The notes beneath the pieces were generated by a model that was not told the origin of the DNA, made no database searches, and worked only from the letters and a program-made list of their open reading frames with translations. The position numbers and the translations under genes were made by a program. Source: Rallus limicola (taxonomy: Eukaryota; Chordata; Aves; Gruiformes; Rallidae). From it: a DNA stretch of 64,000 nt. The stretch covers positions 6,642,001-6,706,000 of the forward strand of contig JAKCOZ010000018.1 in NCBI GenBank assembly GCA_022605955.1, in the 5' to 3' direction. Below are positions 1 to 14,498 of the stretch, piece after piece (positions within the stretch are counted from its first letter, which is position 1; each line of letters starts with the position of its first letter).

Positions 1-204
1 AAATTTAGATTTTTCTGAATATTTTTAAGCAGAAGAATTTTCATTTTAATATTGTTGACTAGTCCTCTGAGCCTTGAAGTACCTACAGCTGTGGAACTGG
101 AAATATTTCAGGCTTCTAAATCACCAATGAATATGATCCTAATACATTTTTCATGTTTTTTAATTCAGAAATTCATTGTCAAAAGTTGGAAATTCCTTGT
201 TATT

Positions 205-530
205 TTATTCGTAATTAAAATTTGTTGGTGACTTTCCATAGAAAAATCTCAATAATCTTTTTTGCAGTTGCTGAATTAATTGCAGTCTCTCTTCAGTGTT
301 TTCTCTGGCCTTTCTCACTGCTCCCAAAAGTTTATCCATGGACCACATGCTGCTTCTGGCCACGTTAATCTTTGGGCTGGGCCCAAGAATTATGTTGTTG
401 GTCTTCCTCAAAGTCACGAGCCTAAATCTCTTGACAAGTGAGTATGTCATGGTCAGATGGATGAAACACTGGTAGACTGCCATACAGTCCACCCACTCCA
501 GTGACAAGTATATGCTTTTAGTGTGTTGCC
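205..530 (-). CDS. Putative terminal coding exon of an unknown gene, antisense inside the GABRB1 intron
   Basis: I do not recognise the product. On the minus strand a pyrimidine-rich run ending in TTTAAG (plus-strand 531 onward) makes a good acceptor. From 530 the frame stays open for about 107 codons to a TAA at 205-207. There is no strong ATG near the 5' side, so this would be an internal-to-last exon entered in phase, not a complete gene. The peptide is protein-like: charged, with a hydrophobic, Tyr/Phe-rich N-terminal half (MAVYQCFIHLTMTYSLVKRF) and a C-terminal amphipathic, possibly coiled-coil stretch (ARENTEERLQLIQQLQKRLL). It is much less low-complexity than the other open frames in the window. 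It could be a nested antisense gene, a pseudogene exon or an old retrocopy piece. Coding status is inferred from composition and splice context only. Confidence 0.3.
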
Positions 531-1424
531 CTTAAACAAGAAAAATAACATTTATGTATTTTACAGAATCTGTTTTAGAAGAGCAACATTATCAGCCTTA
601 GTTTTACTGGCTAGTGTATGCGTCAGAACCATAACTATATGCATCATACTTCAGAAACTTTGCCTGTTGCAATGATAATCAAATGTTCCATGCATTTTTC
701 CTCTTTCATAAAGCTTTTTTATATAAGCAATTTTGTTGTGCTTCTGTATTATATTTTTATTGCTAGGTATATCTGTTAAGGTGTATTTTGTAAGACAACA
801 TAGTAGGAGACAGCTAGTGGGCCTAATGGAAGTTTGATGAAATTTTGTTCATTGATTGAAGAGAGAACCTTCCAGGGTATAGATTCTTGCTGATGTGTAT
901 CCTTTGTATTTTCTCCAAGGGAATTAAGTGTATGCACATAAATGGGATGATACATTAACAAATTAATAACAAATACTTCATCAGAGAAGCATTAGTAAGA
1001 ATCTAGGCTGCCTAACATCTTGTTTCTTGGCAAAACAGTAGGATTTAGAGCTGCTGTTAATTGGTACTCAGGACACTTCTATTCCAAATCATCTGCCTTT
1101 GCTTCTTCCTAAATGTCTCAGTAGTAAAAAATTGTCACTGAAAATTGTAACTTGAAATTTTTTAATACTTGCTGTTTTACTTACATTGCTTTCTTTATGT
1201 TTATTTTCAGCCAAAGATTGATTTATTTTTTTCCATACTAGTATTTACAATATTTGCCTTTTAAAAAAAATGCTTTCAGGGAGCTCTAATAGATTAATTT
1301 TTAGGTTTTTTTCAATATTTCTCCTTGAGAAATTTTTTTACACTTACCTCTAAATGAGTTTTCTTTCACGGAAAGCTTTTATTTTTAAGATAGAATCACT
1401 TACAAAGAATTGTAATTGTTCTGA
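531..1424. other. Intronic sequence, no gene seen
   Basis: AT-rich intron DNA with T-runs and short chance reading frames. I see no repeat family or motif that I can support. Confidence 0.6.
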
Positions 1425-1710
1425 GTGGTGATTTTGCAGTCTTCTGGAGAAAGATTTAATGGCTTAAAATTGCACCAAGGGAGATTTAGGTTAGGTATCA
1501 GGAAGAATTTCTTTACTGAAAGGGTTGTCAAGCATTGGGACAGGCTGCCCAGGGAGGTGGTGGAGTCACCATCCCTGGAGGTATTTAAAAGGCATGTAGA
1601 TGAAGTCTTTAAGGACATGATCTACAGGGGGACCAGTCAGGGATAGGCTATGGATGGACTTGATGATCTAAAGGGTCTCTTCCAACCCAGGTGATTCTAT
1701 GATTCTAAGA
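1425..1710 (+). mobile_element. CR1 LINE, 5'-truncated 3' end, sense orientation
   Basis: The block contains the end of the CR1 ORF2 reverse-transcriptase protein. A 73-codon frame at 1425-1646 reads through [18 protein letters not shown] and [17 protein letters not shown], a stretch typical of the CR1 ORF2 C-terminus. The short 3' UTR follows (the 'gatctaaagggtctcttcca' type) and it ends in ATTCTATGATTCTA at about 1693-1706, the octamer-repeat tail of CR1. It is a dead fragment of roughly 280 bp with no 5' part. The frame is still open, which suggests moderate age or chance retention. Confidence 0.93.
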
Positions 1711-4700
1711 ATAATTAATTCTGTACATGAAATATCTAGATAGGAGGACAGCTAAATTGATCATTTTAATATGAAGCTTATTCAGATTTAAAGACTTTCC
1801 AATTAGAATTCCCCATAATTTATATTTACTTCCACCCATGTGATATGTTTCTAGGTTCTTCGTGTATATATGCACTGTTCCTGGTTTGGATTGAAAGTGA
1901 AAGTCTCATTCACAGGAAATCACTTGAAAAAATTACTAACCTTAATATTTATTTAAGTCACATTAAATTAATGTATCTGCTAAGTAAATTTACAAGTTCA
2001 TTTCCTGAATCAGATACCTCTTTGGCATTTATGGTCAACTATATTTGCTGCACTAGAATGGAAATTACATGTCTTTCTTACATAATTTATTGCTTCCACT
2101 TCACTAGAGAATGCATTGGACTGAATTATCTTGACCAAAAGTGAAATGGAGGAAGAAGTTTTTCTACAGTATCACTGTGTCTTCTCTATTTCTCTTTCTT
2201 GGTTGGCTTAGGTGATCTACAGCCTTTACTCCAAAAACCCCCAGGATGTTTCTGTGATATTTTAAAAGACATTGGTATAAGGTTCAAGATGAGCATGAGA
2301 TATCAGTAGGCCATTTCCCCTCTTTTCTTGTTCTTTGCCATAATTCAAGCAGCAGTCCTGATTTCACCTATTTCTCTAGTTGGCTTTTGGTTTAGAGTAT
2401 TGTATCCTGTGCAAGTTTATATTTTGTTATTTTTATTCAAATGTAATTAAGCCAAAAATACTTTAACTTCTCTCATTTTATGCAGGCACTTATTCTGCAA
2501 TGTCTTTAGTATGGAACCTTGTGTCTAAGTTTTCAACTACTTCTCCAGAATCCTCAATATTTATGGTTAAGTCATTTTTGTGTTACTTATAATAATGGTC
2601 AAGTAATCACATATATGAGGGGTTAAAACTGGATGCCTAGAAATTGAATTGCAAGTACTTAGAGCAGTGTTAAAGGTCCATGTCCAGATCTTGCAATTTC
2701 TTTCACCTTCTTTTTTTTAATTCTTATAGGTTTCTTGTTTTTTTGGCTTAGATTTTTAGGCCTTAAACAGCTCAAGAACATAAAGAAAATCCTGATTGAA
2801 TTTGCATTTTCTCTGGATTTTCTGGCCTGATACCAAAGAAAATAACCTGAAATGATGAGTCAATTTTAATATCTTGTAACTGCATGCTTACAGCCTGACC
2901 CAAATCTTAGGTGTTTAATGCAGTCCAAGCCAATGCATGCTAACGTGGTTTCATAAACAGTTACTGCAATGCTGGTGATAAATCCCATTTTATAGAGACA
3001 ATGGAAATGCAGTGGTTGTTACATTCCTAAGGACATTGTTTCACATATGGATGTTTTGAAATATTAGGCATTTGTGCTTTATGAGTTCATACAGCTTTAT
3101 ACTGGCAGACTTGCTTATCATGTCAACAACGTCTGTACAGCTTTAGGCAGATTCCATTTCATTAATTCTTTTTTCTTCCAGAGTGAAACTAGCAGCCATT
3201 TATACAGGACTGTCTACCTTCCACACATTACCTTGCGTAGTCAGTGCAACCCCCAGAGATCAGTGTTTCCCAATCAATAAGTCAGACCTTGCTGATGAGG
3301 TGGAAGATCCCTATTATATGTAAAGTCTACTTCATATACTTTCACCTAATTTTGACAGAGCTACTGTGACTAGTTAGGAATGGAATGTTACTGGTTTTCC
3401 AATCAAATCTCAGCTGCTAAGATATGGGAAAGTATGCTGTAGATAATACCAGGGTCTTTATCTCTAACAAATTAAACTGTATGTCTAGGTATGTCATGTT
3501 GGCCTTCGTTGTGAATAGGACCTTTATTTCTGTCTTCAGTTCATAAGAACATCAGCTCACAGGACTTATAAACACAGAGACCTAATCTTAGATGTTAATG
3601 TTTATTAAAGACTGGGTGCTTCTGCTCTCCCTTTGAGCTATAGCTGACCATATTTTGCCTTTGGCTAATGGCAGCCCTACTTAGCAAAAGGATATTTTTT
3701 TTAATTTACAACCCTTTTGTTTCATAAGGTTTTTCCATCAGAAATTCTAGCCCTACTGTCTATTTTATCCATGACTTTTGAGACATTCTGCCATAAAATG
3801 AGCCATCAGTACTTGCCTGTAATTGAAAGTTATAGGTGAAAATGAACAGTATATGAGGAAGCAGAAGTGTCAATATTTTATTTTCTTAATTCATCGATAT
3901 AAATTTCCTTCCTACTATATAGAGCTACATTTGGATAACAGTAGAGAATAATCACGAAGACAATGGTTTATTCCATGTTGGTAGTTTAAGAGATCTAGTC
4001 ATCCTTGGAGGATTCCTAATGTACATATGTGTGTATGTAAGTGTGTGGGAGCTGTAATTTCCTTGCATTTTACGGTTGCTACTGCACTAGTATAAGAGGA
4101 ATTGCTTAAGAAAGCCATCATTTTGGAGTTTCTAGGTAGCAGGAATGTATAATGGTAACATTTCTACACTTTCCTCTGTATTCCCTTTGTTTGAGGCCAT
4201 CAAAAGGGTCATGGCCTCTTTCAAGGCTCCAGAGTCAGCTTTTCTTCCAGTTGAGCTGGACCTATAAGTGAATATCATTTCCATCGTATATTTTGTCATC
4301 CATCTTTAAGATTGATTTATAAACTCCACCTTCTTGCATGGTTGCTGAGCTCTGGTCATTTCTCCTTCACTTCCGCTTTCACCTTTTATTTCTATGATAC
4401 TTGCCGCTGCTTTTTCTTCATCTTCACATCCTACCTTCCTTCCTTCTCCCTGGGAATTCCTCCATTAAGTTTTAACTCTCCTGTTCACCATGAAGAGTTT
4501 AGTTCTATGGTTGAACAACCCTTCAGCACCAAGAGATCTTTTTAACCTTCTTCCACCTCCTTTTGAAACCACCTTTGCACTTACTTTTCCCCCAGAATAA
4601 TTTTAACAGTTGTTTTCATATCATCATATCTTCCTTGGTCAAGTGACCAGTTGGAAAAAAACATTTACATCACAACGTTATGTTACCTTGAGGAGCAGTG

Positions 4701-4969
4701 CAAGGCAGTAATATCACCTCTGAAGCCAGAATATACTTATGCTAATTGTTGGCTTGGAGGTCCCTATATCTTTTAATTAATTGCCCTGTTATTACCCTAG
4801 AGTGCTTTAATTTTAAATGAAAGATAATAGCTGCCTTATCTCTAAGGAAACTGGTCTTGATTTTATTAACTTACAGGACAGAAGAATAATTGGCACATAT
4901 CATTGTCCAGAAATGTATTCAACAAAGGTATCTTTCATTGTTTTCTAATGTTTTTATCCTCAAAGACTT
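1711..4969. other. Intronic sequence, no gene seen
   Basis: About 3.3 kb of AT-rich intron. Open frames here (for example 1845-2144 and 4312-4545) are rich in S/F/L/Y and have no domain, splice or start context, so I treat them as chance. No repeat is recognised. Confidence 0.6.
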
Positions 4970-5335
4970 AAAATTCAGGTCCTGACCACTTGTGGTCATT
5001 AAAGATCCCATGGCACTTTTTTATAGCGTGGTCATCTCAACCCCAAGCATCTGGCCAAATATCAATTTATGTAACTGTTCTGCTTACCTAACATTTCCCC
5101 ACCACCACTCACCCACCCCATAGTTTCAATTGGCTACAGCATTCTCCATTTCCTCGACTAAAATACAGTGTGTTGTTCGGCACTGTCAGTCACCACATTT
5201 CGCCTCAGAGGTGATTGCGCTTCACTGGGAAGTGAAGTAGTTCTTCTTTCTGATGCTTGTAAAGCGCTTTGGGATCCTTTTGAATGGGCGGTGCTGTGTA
5301 CAATGAATGTAATTTGTTATTCTATCTCAGGCTTC
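4970..5335 (+). repeat. Ancient vertebrate retroposon tail (old LINE/SINE class, family not certain)
   Basis: Three or four blocks appear in the order expected for a very old amniote/vertebrate retroposon 3' region. They are 'cattaaagatcccatggcac' near 4998, 'attggctacagcattctcca' near 5130, 'gtgttgttcggcactgt' near 5171 and 'gtaaagcgctttgggatcct' near 5259. An 'AATGG..GGTGCT..GTA' stretch follows. The AAGCGCTTT hairpin followed by GGATCCTT is characteristic of the tails of old SINE/L2-like families. I am recalling this pattern, not matching it to a library, and cannot separate an L2/CR1-L3-like LINE from an LF-SINE or amniote MIR-type SINE. It is much better preserved than neutral sequence of that age should be. 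Confidence 0.6.
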
Positions 5336-8717
<3,382 letters not shown>

Positions 8718-10072
8718 GAAACAAAGCCACACAGGAAGCAAGAACTGGATTTCTCTTCAAATCGGTTGTACAGCCAAAAGTGGGACTTAGAAAAATTCTA
8801 TTCAGGACAAAAAGTTATTTTAAAACACCTTAGTTGCTGGCCCACTCTATGGTCTGTTTTTATAAAGTTTTGGTTGTATCTGCTAAATCATACGTACAGT
8901 TGCAGTATGGACATATCCCCGTATCAAAATATAAGTGCATTTTAAGTGTGAAGGCAAATTGGATTTTGACAATCATTTCTGTCTCATTGTCCCTCAATCT
9001 CTCTTTTTCTTTTTTCTTTTCTTTTTCTTTTTTAATGGCCATTTTAGTTTAGTGATACAAATAGAATGGCATCTGAGAAAGAAGCTCTAATTTCAACCAT
9101 TCCCAGGAAACTGCATATCTGAGACATGCATCTACACTTAAGAGAGTGTACTAAGTTGTTACAGTGTGTTTGAAACATAGACACTTTACCTTTTAAATGT
9201 GTAAACTTGAAAACAAGTAGTGCCTATCATCTTTCCAAGATGATGATGGTCAGAGGTTTCCCAACCACATTCAGGTATTTCCCTGTTATTTACTGAAAGA
9301 ACTAAACCTTTGACTGATAATATTAGGGTTGGGTGTTTGCACAGAAGCTGAAGCAAAAAGCACTAGTTCTGTTGGGATTATTAAGAGAGAACATATGCTC
9401 ACAATCACAGAGACTGTAGTTGTATCAATAGAAGAATGTAGCAATGGTATAAGAATTCATCAACTCTGAATGGGTAGATATGTTGCTATTTTGTGCAGAG
9501 GAGAGGAAATCATCTGTCCAAAGTGCCAAAATCAGTTGTCCAAATAGTAATTCTCAAGGCGGGTGAAGGAAACCAGTGGTTCCCTGCCTTTCGAGGGTAG
9601 GGACAGCTGGAGTGCAATTATCAAAAACAGGGCCAAGGAGAGGGAAGGCTACATATATGTAAAAGTGTGTGTGCGCAAATGAATGTTGTCAGTTACAGTA
9701 CATACCTTAGTCTGAAATAATCACGTGGAGTTGTGTGATTTCTTCCAAGTTTGCAATCTTTCCAGTGTTATCATTGCTACTGGTATTACGCTTAACACTT
9801 TACATCCACTTCATTTAAAGGTAATTGTACCTCTTTCAGCAGTAAAGATCTGAGCGTATGGACTTCAGTACAAAAAATACTGACAGGTTATTTTCTCAGT
9901 CTGGATTAGGCAATGCAATTTCACTACATCTGTTTTAATGCACTGTTTTAAGGGGAAAAATTTGGTAGCCATTACTTCAAGAGATTAATTTCACTCTTGA
10001 ACATCTCCTGCTTTAGGGTGCTTTCCATTGAAAAACTAGGAAATTTCCATTTTGCTTTAAGAATCTTTTTGA

Positions 10073-10352
10073 AATAAAAGGATTGAGTTTTTTTGTGCCA
10101 TAGAGCTATACTCTTATAGACAAAATAGAACAGACAAAAAGTAGAATTTTATGGGCAGAGTTTGCCCTTTAAACAATTGTGGAAACTTTTTCATAATAAA
10201 ATTTGTAACAGTTGTACAGAAAGTATAAATTCCTGATGGCTTTTACTAAATCAGATCCCCAATGTTGCTTAACACAAAATATTTCATTAAGAAAAAGCCA
10301 CATCTGTTTTACCTATGCTACCTCTCATCTGTGTACAAATTTCTGAAATAAA
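10073..10352 (+). promoter_or_regulatory. GABRB1: Cluster of three polyadenylation hexamers
   Basis: AATAAA occurs at 10073-10078, 10195-10200 and 10347-10352, within 280 bp and 1.4-1.6 kb after the GABRB1 stop. A T-rich, GTT-containing stretch follows the third. This is the most likely proximal polyadenylation region. Cleavage is not shown by sequence alone. Confidence 0.4.
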
Positions 10353-12412
10353 CTGCAATTTAAGTATCTTCTGAATAGCAAAGGAATTTTTCTCTGGCAG
10401 ATACATTTTTGCCCTTCAAGTATTCCTTTGGTGATACTTTAAGATACTTCTTAAGAATGTTTTTCAGAAAATATTTTCTTTACATTTTTTGTTCTTCCTT
10501 TAAACTTCTTAAGTTTCTGAATTTTTGGTGTTTTTTTTTTTTTTTCCCCATTTGACAGTGAATGTTAGTGATAGCAGGAATACAGTTCTGGAAATTAATA
10601 AGCCAATTTTCTGACTTTGCTTTTAGGATATCATATATTTATTTCTACTTCAAAATGGGAAGGAATAGTTCTGAATCTGAGGTGGGGTTTGCCAGGCTTG
10701 CACATGACCTGTTGTGTTCAAGGAGATGTGTGTATGTACACGTACTGCCTCCAGGTTCAGACTCTGCAATATGTAGAGACAGGCTTTCATCATGCAATTA
10801 ACTTCTGGAATCAAAATGGTGGGGCTTGTTCATGTGCTTAATTTCTGACTGCATTTCATGCATAGCACAATAAGCTTTGTAGGTTCATTTGGAATTTCAA
10901 CTGAGAGGTAGGAATCATGATGGAATTTTTTCCCAATTCTAAGAAAAGGAGCCACATCAATAATCAGTATTTCTCTTTAAAGTCTGTCCTTTAAAAATGG
11001 TATTAATTATCATAAATAAAAGCAGTCTTATGGTATTCTTCTGTACAAGCTTTTCTTTTATTTCATAAATTGCTGCCAACTCCTTTTTTATTTCACAGAA
11101 GCATAGTGTGAGTACAGAGGGCTCACAGCCTGTTTGTGGTTGATAGACATCAAATAGAAAACCTTATGGAGAATATGTTGACTCTCTGCATTGGTTTACC
11201 ACATCAGCTATTATGAAAATCACAGAGACTGAATCCTAGAACTGCACATTAATTTATCTGAAGTTACAGTACAAGCCATAATGCTCTCTGATGTTGCTTT
11301 TCAGAGAGTGAAAGAAAACGTCTGGATTCTTCTCAGGTGTCACTAGGAAGGATATATTATCTGGGGGGAAGGAGCACTTTCACTTTTACTATGTCCTTCT
11401 CACTATCAATGTGATGTATAAAATTAGTGATTGAGAAGGATTCTATCATTTTGTACTAAGGCTTAACACTGTGATACAAAAAGATGGGGGCAAGAAAGAC
11501 TGGCAAGGTGCTGTCAAGGGAAAAGTGTAACTTGAGCCCAAGGTGAGCCCTTACTTCTCTTCTGAGGTACTCGAGTGAGAGTGAGAAATTATGTCAACGT
11601 ATGTGAGATATGGGGTTTGCTAAGTGTGCTACCCTGCAGGTAAACTAGAATAAACTTGCTTTTAGTTGAGAATTGACCGAAAATTAATATTCTAGATCCT
11701 CTTAATTGTGTTAATTGTCGTTAGTTTCAATAAGCAAAATATCAAAGTTAGTAATCTAGATAAAACTTGTAATATAATTATAGTTGCACATTTTATTGTT
11801 CTATTGGACATGATAGCCAGCAATTAAGGTGTTTTTCATCTTTGTGAAATTCATGGGCAAATTATGACTATAACATGGCACAGTTTTAATGAAATCTTTG
11901 TGATCAAACTGTAAATATATACTGTACATGACTGCTAGTAAGTATGATACACATTTTCAGAACTGAAAATTCATGCAACATATTTCTGTGTTTGCATAAG
12001 GAATGTTATGTTTTTATCCTATTGCAGTTTAGTGACTGGGAAGAAAGACTCAAGCAATGACATTGTGACCATTTCTTTTCTCATTCCCAGGGGAGGCAAA
12101 CAGAGTCTTTGGTAACAGCATGTAGCAGAGCTCTTCAGAAATTTTTTACATTCTAATACGAAGGACATAAAATCTGTAAGGTACAAAAGCACAATGCATA
12201 GAGAAAATGAGTGGTGGTCTTATACCTGGGGAAAAAATCCTGTTTATTTCAGACAAATATGCATTAAAAATAAAGCTCAATTAATTTTCACTGTACTTAT
12301 TAGACTGTGTTCCAATTCTATACTATAACACAGTGCTAAACATAAGTGAACAGATGTTAAACATTATCCAGCTATATGTGCATATGGACATAACCTAAAT
12401 GTCTATATGGAC

Positions 12413-12462
12413 ATATGTGTGTATATATACACGTACTGAGTATATATATATGCACACACATT
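12413..12462. repeat. Imperfect TG/TA palindrome
   Basis: A tgtgtgtatatatac run is followed by a short spacer and then tatatatatatgcacacaca. The two halves are near inverted repeats, giving alternating purine-pyrimidine DNA able to form a hairpin or Z-DNA. It lies within the possible GABRB1 3' UTR. Confidence 0.7.
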
Positions 12463-13189
12463 CATATGTTGGCGTGTTAAAGGAATAAGCTAATAATAGT
12501 TTTGTTTCTACCATCAACCAGTGTATGAATATATTTTTGAGAAAAAAATTAATGTATTTAAAAAACCAACTTACTATACAGGGTAACTGGGCATTTCTAT
12601 ATCAGCAGATCAATGCTTATAATTCGTATGGAGCATTGCACCGTTTGACATGATGATAGTACTGTACCTCCTAGCATCTGAAATTAGACTAGTCCTCACA
12701 TTGCTTGCCTATTTCTTCTCTTTTTTTATAACAGCGTTGTCCACTAGTAGGTTTTCAAAACCAAGGAATTCCTTAGGGAACCAAGGAAATAAAAAAGGCA
12801 AAAATATTAACTATTTCTAGAAAATAATCTAGGGTGGGATGGACAGGGTACAATACTATATCAGTAGTGATCATATCATTTTGCTATGTGTACATAGAAC
12901 ATACAATGTGAGCAACCATAACTTAAGCTGAACGTGTGTAAATATTATCAGATTTCTTAAACATTTTTAACTTCTAATTTGTACTTTATGGTAAGGCAAA
13001 AAGCTAATTCTACTTATGGTTTAGGTTAATGTGTCCTAAAATTATGTAAATAATTAAATAAGCTGTAAATGAGCAGTCGATAGATACAGTAATTGTTTAG
13101 TGATTTTTTTTACTAAGTACAATAATTGCAGTGCTCTAGCAGAGTAATTTAAACACCCTTTTGCATAAACAGATTTGGACTCCAGATAT

Positions 13190-13400
13190 ACAAAAGTACA
13201 GAAGTACTGTAGTGTAAAATTGCCGTCGCGGCCATGTTACTGCTAGCACAATCGATTCTTTTGTATGGTGACAATGTTCAGGCGACAGCAGGTGGTAGCT
13301 TGGCACTCGGTACTCAGATTAGCATAAACAGATAGGGCCTGGTTTTCACTTACAGTACGACACCTTTATGTTGCTCCAGTGAGTGGAGAGGTGAAGGGAT
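13190..13400. other. CpG-containing conserved-looking block in the distal 3' UTR region
   Basis: A sequence with several CpGs (TGCCGTCGCGGCC near 13221, ATCGATT, AGGCGACAGC, CACTCGGTAC) interrupts strongly AT-rich DNA. It is followed by 'gggcctggttttcacttaca', which resembles the 3' region of old amniote retroposons. It has no coding frame. It may be a constrained UTR or enhancer element, or an ancient repeat. I cannot tell which from sequence alone. Confidence 0.3.
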
Positions 13401-14492
13401 CCAGGGTAAGTGAGAATTCAGCAGTTGATGATTTCATTACAGAAAGCCTGCATATTGCGTCTGTCTGTTTCTGAAATCTGTATCTCTTCTGGTATCTAAT
13501 AGTAGACTTATATTTTTCTTTAAAAAAAAAAAAACAAACAACTGTTTGACTGTCGTTAGATAGCATAGTCCCCCAAAGCCAAAGAATCCTCACTCCAGAA
13601 ATTGTTTAAAAGGGAAATCTAATAAGTCACTGCTTAACACCAAAGGTAAAGTAAAATGCACTAGGAACTTTGTCTAAATTTTTAAGAAGCAAATGGAATG
13701 TTGATCAAAAATACTGCCCTATTCTACTTTGTAAAAATAGTAATAATTTAAATATCCATTAATATAAAATTGAAATAGATCATCTCTACAAGAATATGCA
13801 ACACTAACACTTCATAAGTATAAAATTTTGTTTGTAAGTGCTTTGAAAAAATATGAAACTTAAATGATGAAAAATTTCACCTCTACTTTCATACTAAGGG
13901 TTGTATTTTTTTAATGTTTTTCAGACATGAGGTCATCTATTCCAATTTGATAACATTTTGTATGTTTTCACTGTTGCTGTCATTTGACAGATACTCACCA
14001 GGCTGTATTGTTCATGGTCTGTCCTGTTACTTTCAGTTGAAGACAAAAAGAACATTTGAAACATGACTAATTCTAACAAGCTGATTATGATTTGACTTGT
14101 ATCACGTTTTTATTTGCATGGGTGTTTAAATGGTTCTGTTAGTACTGTCTTTGCACAGTTCTGATTTCTCTTTTTTTACTTAGTACTATTTACTTCATAA
14201 TGTAGTAATCATCAGCCTTACTAATGACCTTGTAGCCTTTCTTATATGCACATAATGCACATTTTCCAATGGCTAGAAAATGCAAAATACTAGTGGATAT
14301 CATTGCATCAGATCTTCATGTCTTTCTCAAAAGGACTGCTAACCTCTGGGACATATGAGGTAGTAAAATGATGATTGTAAATGAGTAGCACATAAGAGAT
14401 ATTTTCTGAATTTAAAATTATTGCAGCCAGTTTCAGCATGTAAATATATAATAATGTTGGCTAGTGTGTAATTCTTGAACTAAAAAAATATA

Positions 14493-14498
14493 AATAAA
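14493..14498 (+). promoter_or_regulatory. GABRB1: Distal polyadenylation hexamer candidate
   Basis: AATAAA in an A-rich context, followed by a GT-rich run (gttgtgttatgttgggc, about 14523-14539). This is the usual layout of an upstream hexamer and downstream element. It is the best candidate for the distal end of the GABRB1 message. Confidence 0.35.
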
